Part shown: positions 1 to 8,440 of the stretch, piece after piece | Layout: every line of letters begins with the position of its first letter | How positions within the stretch are numbered: position 1 is the first letter of the stretch | DNA from: Cladosporium sp. IMV 00045 | Taxonomy: Eukaryota > Ascomycota > Dothideomycetes > Cladosporiales > Cladosporiaceae | Assembly (NCBI GenBank): GCA_001931905.2 | Contig: MSJI02000002.1 | Coordinates: forward strand, 1 to 64,000 | Direction of reading: 5' to 3' | DNA: 64,000 nt | Notes under the pieces: generated by a model | What the model was told of the DNA's origin: nothing | What the model saw: the letters and a program-made list of their open reading frames with translations, nothing else | Database searches by the model: none | Program-made: the position numbers and the translations under genes

Positions 1-231
1 TCCCGACTTCGATAATCGAGTAATAGACTTTAGGAGAGCCTTCTCTTCGGCCGTCGAGAGTATCTTTTGCGATTCGTGCGATAGAGAGTAGGAAGTTCGT
101 TTCGAAAGCCGGTCGGAGAGAGTCGAAGGCGGGATATTAAACGCGTAAGAACACTTTCGGATCGAGGTATATTCGCCGTTCCGGTAGGCCGCTAAGGCCG
201 TAGTAAGCGTATCTTCGGAATAGGTAGGCAT
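1..231 (-). CDS. pogo/Fot1-type transposase, N-terminal 77 codons (3' truncated by window edge)
   Basis: Reading leftwards from the ATG at 229-231 there is one open frame of 77 codons with no stop up to the window edge. It begins MPTYSEDTLTTALAAYRNGE and continues with a pipsqueak-type helix-turn-helix (SIRKCSYAFNIPPSTLSDRL, about residues 24-43) and a HESQKILSTAEEKALLKSI segment. This is the classic N-terminus of fungal Fot1/pogo transposases, which bind their terminal repeats through this HTH and a following CENP-B-type domain and cut through a DDE domain, both of which would lie outside the window. Codon choice is extraordinary: 26 CG and 19 TA but only 2 CA and 2 TG dinucleotides in 231 nt. 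The reading frame is intact as far as seen, so the copy could be young. Confidence 0.88.
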   Translation of the reverse strand, partial: MPTYSEDTLTTALAAYRNGEYTSIRKCSYAFNIPPSTLSDRLSKRTSYSLSHESQKILSTAEEKALLKSITRLSKSG

Positions 232-291
232 AAAGAAAGAAGAAAGAAGGAGAACGCGTAAAAAATAGATAAGAACACGAAACTAGCGCGC

Positions 292-338
292 GGGAGTGTC
301 CGAACTCCCGTACTGTCCGAACTCCCCTACCGTGACGT
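292..338. repeat. transposon terminal region: 13-bp direct repeat, hairpin and terminus
   Basis: TGTCCGAACTCCC occurs at 297-309 and again at 314-326. The first copy overlaps a 6-bp inverted repeat, GGGAGT at 292-297 facing ACTCCC at 304-309, with a 6-nt loop. Read from the outside inward on the minus strand, the element starts ACGTCACGG directly after the host TA. Subterminal repeats of this kind usually serve as transposase binding sites; that role is inferred here. Confidence 0.65.
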
Positions 339-2310
339 TAGGGGAGCTGCAACCAGTACGTCGTCCTCTGCTTGCCTCGCGGCGTCGTAACACGCAGCGG
401 CTTGCGATGTTTGGCGAACTGACTGTACTCATGCGCAAGGTGCATGCACGTATACAATCCATTGTATGACATGTAAAGCAACGACAATATCAGTTGGGGC
501 AAGTTTGCTAGGAGGACAGAAGCGGCGAACCCTTGGCTACCGTTCTTTGGAAGGCCGACATCGACGACGAGGTCTTCTTCAACGGTGCCAAAGCCGAGAG
601 ATGTGATGGGATTAGACCTGCCCCCTTCTGGTCCCATGGATCCTTTGACGACGCCTGAGATGGCTCGATGAAGAAGTACGCCTGCGACAACCAGCGTTCC
701 AATGCAAAGAGCGTATGTAGCCGCTCGCCGTCTCCAGCTAACCGCGTGATGCCAACGATTTTGAGAGGTATTGCGAGAGGGATATGGCCGAGCAGTCTCG
801 GGTGGATTGAGAGACACGCCACCAGGTCTCTTGATTCGTTCCGAAAGCTCGTGCTTGCTCATCAGGCAGCAACCTTTCGTGGGCTCGTCTGGTTGATCCA
901 GCCAACTAGCAATCGCATCCCCCCACGTGACAAGTGTCACATCATGCTGGAGCAGCAGTAGCCAAAGCATGCACAGCACTTTGATCAGGTTGCAAACTAC
1001 CACGGCGATAGACAGGGGGGACGAGAACTGCAGTTGGCAATATGAGTCGGTGCGTCTTGCAAGGCAGTGATCGACATTCCGCCCAGCGACAGTCCAGTTG
1101 GTAATGTTGCTTTGGACTTTCGACAAGTCGCAATACCATGAACCGTAGTCTACATCCTGACATATCCTAATGGGCGTCAACGAGAGGTCCAAGTGACGCT
1201 CAGATGTATATGGAGGGGCGCACTGCTATAGAAGCAGAGCTCCGAAAGAAGGGGATTAGAAGAGATCCAAGGAGAGTCTAAAGCTTACCATGAATTTGAT
1301 TGAGCCCTCGACAGGAAGCTCGTAAAAAACACTGTCTGATTGTCTTGCGCTCCATCGTCCGCAGTCACAAGCAATACGTCCGAATGACCAGTCATATATT
1401 GCAAGCCGTAGGTAGAAACGCAGTCTGATGCGCTCAGCAGGTCAAACTGAGCTTTGTCTGTTGAATACGTTTGCTGGATGTCTTGAACGAAGTCCAGGGA
1501 TTGAGAAGCCGCTCTTGAGGTCAAGGGAAAGCCTTGGTTCCGAACCGTTTCTTCAACATCGACAGACAGGTCTGGCTTATCAAAGAAAGCGGTGTTCACA
1601 ACAGCCATGCTGTGCAGAGTCCCATCTAGTGTTTTGAAAATGGTCGAATTGAAGAGAAGGTGAACTGGTACACTGCTCAGGCCCAAAAGAAGCCAAACGA
1701 TGCTTCGCTTCCATGAGATCCTTTTGAGATTGTGCACCCCACCGATGCCGATATCGAGCCACTCTCCACGCGCGTGAGCGGTATCGCACTCCGATCGTGT
1801 TGGAGAGACGAGGCATTGCATCGTATAGTTGGAAGCGCTTAGCAAGATTGAACTCAAGCCGTTAATGAGGACGTGGATGCTTAGGGATAAGGTATCGACA
1901 GTATCGCAGTCGCCAACATAGAGTCGACCTATACCGTCGTGTAGTGGATGGGTTAGACTCGCCCAGAGCGCCAGAATGAAGTTAAGGATCAATACGATGA
2001 TTGCCACAGCTGCAGAAAAAGCGACGCCAAACCTCCAGCCCTGGAATCTTCGACGCTGTCGACTGGAAGGTTTGTCTTCTGTAGCCCTGTAACCTCTCGC
2101 GCTATCGATTGTAGTAGCCTCCAGACATTGTTGACTTGAGACTCTGCAATTCATAGTCAGTCCCGCCGTGCCCGATGTTAAAATGACCAGAAGTACTCAC
2201 CTTGAGGTTTGAACCTGCCCGAGCTCTAAGCCGGACAGCTCATGCTGAGGCGAGTCATCACATTTCCCAGAGAAGTTCAATGCGCTGTAGTTGACGCTGA
2301 TGGAGGCCAT
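338..2310 (-). pseudogene. DUF6536-family polytopic membrane protein, truncated by the transposon
   Basis: Three exons can be joined on the minus strand: 2310-2201, 2143-1289 and 1166-338, with introns of 57 and 122 nt. The first splice joins MASISVNYSALNFSGK... to the long exon. That exon carries the fungal DUF6536 region: a transmembrane helix after GWRFGVAF, then the GDC motif, IHVLINGLSSILLSASNY, LVSPTR, WLDIG and PVHLLFNS. The third exon ends ...LRVTTPRGKQRTTYWLQLP. Relatives continue past this conserved LQLP with further membrane helices, but here the next codon is TAA, made of the host TA plus the first base of the transposon. The remaining product is about 597 residues. The second intron's acceptor is the least certain join. 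The family's function is unknown; the gene has lost its 3' part unless that lies beyond the element to the left. Confidence 0.78.
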
Positions 2311-3069
2311 GATTTGTTAGACGACTCATCTCCAGGAGCAGTTTGCTGGCAGCGTGCAGGTTAAATGGACGTGCTGCGCAGCCTGTTATAACCTCGAGAC
2401 CCAACTAACCCTAAGCGCCGTTGATCCAAGCAAAGCTGAGCCGACCTGAAACAGTGTGTGGCATCCTTCATGCAAGTTCGTCGATCACTCTCCAGATAAT
2501 CCCAGTCTGTCGGTCAGTAGTGTCATGATTTTGATAATTCCTTGGAAGACAAATAAAGTAGAGCTACGCCCTTCGTAAATTTCGGCTCTCGCAAGCTCCA
2601 GAAGGTCACAGTATCTTCCAATAGACAGGCTGCCAATTCAAGAGCAGAACTTAACGGGCATTATGAGCCTTTTCGCAGCAACGCATACGTGTGTATGCTG
2701 CGCACTACCTGCTCAGCCTCACCTTGGCACATGAAACGGCGCGACCAGATCGAAAGTCCTCCCTTTTGCGTGTCTATAAATATCTTCTAGCACTAAGTAC
2801 ATATGCGCATAACGAAAATGACTCCATGTTATTTTGATCTTAACTAATTACATGCATAGCTTGGAAGCCGTAAGTTAGGGAACACAGCGCGTTGCCCTTT
2901 ATGTCTCAGTCGCGCAATTTAGATAAGTTAGAGAACAAAGATTGATACTCGGCCAATCTCAAACTGAAATCGGCGGTGCTCAGTAATGACAGCTCGAAGC
3001 CATTGCTATGGCAGGCCATGAATCACGATGACTGTTTACCACCTTTCGAGAGACCCGCGCCTTCCTCGC
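2311..3069. other. intergenic region upstream of the DUF6536 gene
   Basis: No coding frame is recognised. A TATA-like stretch (tctataaat near 2771-2779) has no obvious intact gene nearby. The region separates the DUF6536 gene from the regulator relic and probably contains the DUF6536 promoter. Confidence 0.5.
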
Positions 3070-3740
3070 AGCTGCACCTCATGAGCGTCCCGCAAAGTGA
3101 AATGTGACAACGCGATGCCTTGCGCGACATGCATCAAGCGTGGCGAAGCAGACTCTTATGCGCGAGAGACTGTCCTGGTCCGCGGCCGGGTGAAAACCTA
3201 TACGATAGGAATAGGCCACCTGTCTAGAACTGGGCGGCTAACGCCCACGAAGTGCCACAAACCATCCCTCACCACCATACGAAGATATGATGCATGAGAA
3301 CCAACTCATCCGCGGACAAAAGGGCAAGACAAAAGCCAGCGCTTCATCGCCCATATTGACGCAAGACCACAAACATGGTGCATTCACGCTGTATCAAGAC
3401 AGCGCGATGCAGGAACTGATGTAAGTTATCTTGAACCGTATCACCAAGTCGAGGAAATGAGTTCGGTGGTAGCATCGCTTAGCGACACCTACATAGTAAG
3501 GCGTGAGACGAGCAATGCCCTCATCAATTACGACCTACAGTGGAATTCTTGGGTTCAGAGGGCGATAGAGTATTCGAGGTTCCAGCAACAGCATGACTTG
3601 CGGTCTGGGACATGTGAAATGGGTCTTTCGAGCAACAACGTGGACATGTTCCTCAGCGTCATATGCGTAGTTACATCTTCCCACAGATTGTCTTTCAAGT
3701 CTGATAACTCTGCCAGGCATCGCTCATCACGATGAAAGAA
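3070..3740 (+). pseudogene. relic of a Zn(II)2Cys6 transcription factor
   Basis: From 3070 the frame reads SCTS*ASRKVKCDNAMPC, then ATCIKRGEADSY. The spacing matches the fungal zinc cluster C-x2-C-x6-C-x5-C-x2-C-x8-C exactly. Cysteines 1, 3, 4 and 5 are present. The second cysteine is a TGA stop at 3082-3084 and the sixth is Tyr. Further on, a stretch in the 3457 frame (WNSWVQRAIEYSRFQQQHD) resembles the start of the fungal-specific regulatory domain, where relatives have a W-x-x-R-x-x-H-x-P-x-F-x-x-Q-H pattern. The pieces are in different frames with stops between them. Such regulators bind CGG-type sites next to metabolic genes; its former target could have been the neighbouring transporter relic, but that is inference. 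Confidence 0.7.
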
Positions 3741-4500
3741 CTCTAGAACCCTGGTCGAGTCAAAGATGGGAATAATGTCGGACTTTTTGCTGGAGACTTC
3801 GTTGGTCACACCTTCGGGTTCGTGGCACACTTTCAACCAGCTTTTCCATAATGCATCAGCGCCGTTCTCGTGAAGAATGACCTTTTTGGCAACACCAAAA
3901 TCGGTATCTGAGGTATTCTCGCTGATGTGTGTGGCATATTCCGACCAAGCTGGCCATGGCCATACAAAGCTTGCCGCGAATCGATGTGGGGGAATGAATC
4001 AGTGGCGTTCCGGTATGCTGAGGATAGTTGCAAGGTTAGTGTGAAGGTAAAGGGTCTGGATCACTAGCTATCATGTATGGCTTCTGCCACTGGCGCTTTA
4101 TCTCCAAGCAGACCCGAACTTGCCCGACCTTATCTTAGATTAGGCAATGTCTAACAGATGTGCTCGATAGAAAAGATCAAAATGCCCGCATCGAGCAGCA
4201 ATATATAGGGACCACTGCTTGCATCCGGATATGCAATTATTCAAGTTGAGTTCGATTTGTTTGCGACCAAAGTCGAACCGGCAGAAAGAAAATCCTTCGA
4301 TTGAGCGACTTAAGAACAACAACCATGCAGTTTTCAGGGCGTGTTTAGTGGCTAGTGTCTCGCAACACAACAGTGTTAGACTTTATACTGTTTAGCGTTG
4401 CCGTTATTAACTCCGCAGTACGCCTTGCCCCTCACATTAAATGAAAGCTGCCATGAAGGCCTATCGAAGGCGTAAGTTACTCACCTAAGCGCAGACACTC
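3741..4500. other. intergenic or decayed sequence between two relics
   Basis: Short frames only. Plus-strand fragments just after 3740 may be the decayed tail of the Zn2Cys6 gene, but no conserved block can be aligned with confidence. Nothing else recognised. Confidence 0.4.
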
Positions 4501-5886
4501 GGCTACAACTCCTCAATAATGAACGGTCTTCTGATATTGCCAGCATACTCTGAGTATTTTCACTTCACGCCAGCCCGCGAGGGGCTTCATAAAACCGCTA
4601 TGTAGATAGGCAGCATCCTAAGTGCAATTCTCGCCTAGCCTCTATACGACAGATTCGGCCGTAAGCAATCAATTACTAGCGGATAGGCTATGAACTGCGT
4701 TGAGATCGCGTTGCAGATAGCAGCGCAATATATCGGCATGTCCGTAGCTGGTCGTCTAATTATAGGCATTGGTATAGTAGTCCACAACTTAATAGCTCCC
4801 ACGCTACTAGCAGAGCTGCTCGGTCCTAGAGGGCGTACGCGTGTTCTCGGACTATTTCTCTCTTGCTATTGTGTTAGCAGTTTGCTATCCCCCATTATTA
4901 ATTATGGCTTTTAGAGCATGCAGTCAACTAGGGCGTGGCGGCTCCCTTCGCTCCTGCAGATCATGCCGACAGTACTCGCTCTGTTTTTGCTCCCTTCGTC
5001 CTAGAGTCGCTCCGCTCGCTATTGGTTTACGACCGCGACGACGAAGCAGCGAATATCATTGCTGACATGCAAGAGCCATAAGAGAAAAACGCACTGGAAA
5101 CGACGCAGAATACCGCGAGAGAAATCAACCTAAGGAACCCGTTGCGAGACATTGTTTCCGGTACTGCAAACCACAGGCGACTGATAATCGTGATTGCTTT
5201 CGGCACGATGATCAACATGTTTGGTAACTTCATTATCTCGTAAATTCAACCCTGATAGCTGCTGGAGTTTCATCATTGCCATCGTCGGAAGTTCCATGCT
5301 CGAAATTATAGCGACGCGGCCACAGCTTCTGAGCTGCGTTGCCTGGCAGGGTCATAACACTTTTTCTGATCGGAGGTTTGATCGGAGGTTTAATCGAAGG
5401 TGAGCAGAAGAACTCTGAACGACTGCGCTCGACAGAACTTGTATGAACGTCTAGTACAGTCTAAAGTACTTCTAACTATGAGTCTGGGATTCCCGGTACT
5501 TCTGCTGCTGTCTCATCTTTCTAAGCGTTCTATGCATTCGACATCACGCTCCATGACCAGTCTGTACGCGACCGAGGTTGCGCCTGTTAAGCTAGGGGCG
5601 ACCGTCATCGCCATATTCCGCGCATGTAACTTCGCTTTCAATTAATTAAATCACTGCTATCTCAATGATGACTTGCCTGGCTCCCAAGTTCTTCGGTCTC
5701 CTCGCCTCGTTCGTTGCGCCTTTCGCGCTACGAGTCCTGGGCTGGAACATTTACTTCATCAATGCCGCATGGCGTTTTGCGTTTCTCATCCACGCTTACT
5801 TCTCCCTCGTGGAGACCGAAGGCTTCACTTTGGAGCATGTTGCATCCAAGGCTGGCGATGAGCTTCCCGTGATTGCTGCTGGTTGA
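4501..5886 (+). pseudogene. relic of an MFS sugar transporter
   Basis: Sugar-porter family segments occur in order along the plus strand: GYNSSIMNGLLILPAYSEYF (4501), DRFGRK (about 4650), AGRLIIGIGIVVHNLIAPTL (about 4747), AWRLPSLLQ (about 4938), INLRNPLRDIVSGTANHRRL then IVIAFGTMINMFGNFI (about 5125-5235), SMTSLYATEVAPVKL (about 5550) and LGWNIYFINAAWRFAF then LVETEGFTLEH (about 5735-5840). At least three in-frame TAG codons (4603, 4636, 4684) replace residues that are usually Trp, Gln and Trp. Later segments lie in several frames. The stops are G:C-to-A:T changes, as RIP or ordinary decay would give. A 12-bp unit is also tandemly repeated at 5368-5391. The gene is dead; the original substrate is unknown. 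Confidence 0.85.
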
Positions 5887-6446
5887 AGTTTCTGGGCAGG
5901 GTGTCGAAGTTTGGGCCGTCCTTAAGTGTTCATGCATGCATATATTGGAGGTCGCCCTGGCTATGGTCATCAATCTTTATGGAATACGATGATCAAACGC
6001 GAGGAAGGTCCGGATCTGGTCCATCTTTACTTTGAGGCCTGCGTAAGTCAAGTCGTAGAGACGTAATTGGGAGCTGCAGCTGTCATGTAAGTCGTTGCAC
6101 GATATGAAACCACCGCCTCCGCGTCGTCGGGTTTTCTGAAGCAAAGTTACCGAATAGAACCCGGAGCAAAAATGCAACAAATAGCAACAGCATCTCGAGT
6201 GTGTTTCGATGCAACGCTTTTCCACTGTCCGGGAAGCTGGAAATGATCGAGTCATGACATTGTCATGGTGCGGCACGACTTCAAACAAGCGTGTTTCATC
6301 TTGTCTTATGAAACGATGTCAAATCGCAGATGTACCGATCCCCATCGACCGATTGTGTATTTAAATATTCTATGTCATCTCATCTCTGTAGATCACTTCT
6401 GTTACAGGCATATCGATACATCGTTGCACGATCTCCATCTACCAGC
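5887..6446. promoter_or_regulatory. intergenic region with promoter of the M35 protease gene
   Basis: No gene is recognised. A TATA-like element (tatttaaatatt, about 6358-6369) lies about 80 nt upstream of the protease ATG, a plausible position for a fungal core promoter. Confidence 0.4.
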
Positions 6447-7206
6447 ATGAAAATCTTCCTCTACAGCTCTATCATCACGGCGGCCACCGCAGCCACTATT
6501 GCGTCTGATTGTTCTTCTACTCAAAGCAGCGCTATCGAAGATGGCAACCAAGCATGCGAAAAGCTGGCAAACGCAGCAGCTAAAGCCGCCGAGTCCGGGT
6601 CAGAGGAGACTTTCCAGGAGTTCTTCAAGGATACTACTCAGAGCACTCGTAGCCTGGTCGCAGAGAACTACCGCAAAGTAGCTGATGAGTGTTCGTCAAG
6701 GTCAGGAGAAAGCATTATCACTTCGTATTGTACCAATCAGCGCAACTATTGCCAAGGTGGACTTCTGGCGTATACCGAATGGAGCTATCAAGGCGCCGAT
6801 CGAACTGCCTCGACCTACTACTGCCCGAGCTACTTTGATCTCGCTCCTTCAAGCACCGGCTGTGGTGAGCAGTCCCAGGGATCTAACACGTTGCACGAGA
6901 CAACACACGCTGCGTTCGGCACGAAAGACGTCGCTTACGGTCTCGGAAACGTCAAATCGCTTTCGAATAGCCAGGCCCTGGAAAATGCCGACACTTACAC
7001 GTTCTATGCAATCGGTTCGTTGATCCTATCTTTATCTTGACAATGCACTGCTGACAAAGTGGCCAGCTCTCGATTTGGGTTGCGATGATGGATATACCAG
7101 TGGCGCTAGCTCAAGTGGAAGCGCATCCAGCGGCAATTTTGCTCCGTCTACGGGCAGTTCAAGCGGAGGACAAGGAAGTAACAACGGCAGGATGGGTTGG
7201 GCTTAG
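6447..7206 (+). CDS. secreted M35-type (deuterolysin-like) zinc metalloprotease
   Basis: Two exons, 6447-7014 and 7067-7206, joined across a 52-nt intron, give 235 residues. The start MKIFLYSSIITAATAATIA is a signal peptide. An upstream in-frame extension lacks any secretory signal, so this ATG is preferred. The catalytic region reads HETTHAAFGTKDVAYG: the HExxH zinc site followed by GTxDxxYG, whose Asp is the third zinc ligand of aspzincins. The loop between the two is shorter than in classic deuterolysin. Joining the exons gives YTFYAIALDLGCDDGY, which is not available from the unspliced frame. The tail is Ser/Gly-rich low complexity. Such enzymes are secreted and cleave basic host or substrate proteins; no pro-region processing site is obvious. 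The gene is convergent with the SDR gene, with only 132 bp between stops. Confidence 0.85.
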
Positions 7207-7338
7207 TGGCACATAATTGGTACAAGGAAGTCATGGATGCACGTTGCCGCATTGAACCTTGCGATTGGGTGAGACACTCTGTTGTCATTTTGATAGAGAC
7301 AGTGGTATTGGTGTTGACGTTCCTCGGTATTAGAGCGC

Positions 7339-8440
7339 TCACAGGCCGTTTCCTCCACTAACAGGAAGCACGGAGACCCATTTGTTCCTCAGTAACCCAG
7401 CACTGATTTTGTCTTTGTGGGCTTCCATTTCTTCCAAATCCCAATTGATACTAGTGAGCGAGTTGACAAGATAATCTGCACGTGAAGATGCCAAGTACAA
7501 CCCTAGGGCTCCAGTCTGCTCTGCATCATCTCGAGCGAAAAAGCGGAAGTCCGGTGAATTCATATCAGTTGGCACAATGCCTGGGAGAAGAGTGAAGGTT
7601 CGAAGGGTCGGGTAGTCTAGAAGCTATGTTAGATCGATCGTCCACGCCTTATGTTTGTTGGACTCTAGGCATCGATCGAACTTACCAACAGCAACGTACT
7701 CCATGTACTTGTGAGAGGCGAGTTTCGAGACCGAGTATGCAGAGTGCCCGGGGAGGGTCAACCCAGCGAGGCCAGAGTTGACGTTGATGATGGTGCCCAC
7801 GGGCTGTTGCGGGTCGGGCTGGCTCTTAATCCAAGAAACCACGGTGTTGTGGACGCCAAGGACATTGGTTTCCTGTCAGTCGTTAACGGTCAGCATCGCG
7901 TATATTTGCAAGCTCGATATACTCACGAAAGTACTCCACCAAGTTACCACCTTGTCTTCAGCGAGCGGGAGCTCTGTGGGGCCTGCACCCGCATTGGCAA
8001 AGACAACATCTGCGGGACGACCGAAAGATTCATTGGTTTGTGCGAAAAGGCTGTTGGTATCAGCCTCCTTCGAGACATCTGCTGTAACAGCCAAGAATCT
8101 GGTGGAGCCGGTATTCAGCGGTCTGAGAGCTTCGATGGTTTCCTCGAGTTTCTCCTTGCGACGACCAGAAAGGATGATTCCCGCTGCCCCTGCTCGGGTC
8201 CACACACGTGCAATTCCCTGAATTTGATCAGCAGCTGGAGAGATTCACATGCATCCTCTTCAAACTCACGGCGCCAATGCCGGTGCCACATCCTGTGATT
8301 ACAACAACCTTGCCTTGAGCTGTCGCTCGATTCTCTTCTTTTTCCGGACTCAATTCATCTTGCACCTGGCGATGAATTGTTTTTGTCAATTGGAATGGCA
8401 AAGTGTAGGCCAAGGTCGGCTCTTCGCGGTCAACACTCAT
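7339..8440 (-). CDS. short-chain dehydrogenase/reductase (classical SDR)
   Basis: Four exons on the minus strand, 8440-8270, 8217-7927, 7872-7686 and 7616-7339, with introns of 52, 54 and 69 nt, give 308 residues. The cofactor motif TGCGTGIG spans the first junction region. It is followed by LSGRRKEKLEE, the NAGAG motif, the catalytic Ser in NVNSGLAG and the catalytic pair in YSVSK. All the residues of an active NAD(P)-dependent oxidoreductase are present. The substrate cannot be read from sequence. The start at 8440 is chosen because the upstream extension is not SDR-like. A TATA-like sequence (tatataa around 8580-8590) lies about 140 nt upstream. Confidence 0.85.

Larger units (their letters stand above)
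1..338 (-). mobile_element. 5' end of a Fot1/pogo-like DNA transposon, cut by the window edge
   Basis: The block holds the start of a transposase gene (reading leftwards from 231), a purine-rich leader and a terminal region of short repeats ending at 338. Bases 339-340 (TA on either strand) fit the TA target duplication used by Tc1/mariner/pogo elements, and host coding sequence resumes at 341. CpA/TpG dinucleotides are rare throughout the block and common immediately outside it, which marks the boundary independently of the repeats. The other terminus lies beyond base 1, so the copy's full length and the second inverted repeat cannot be checked. Confidence 0.85.
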
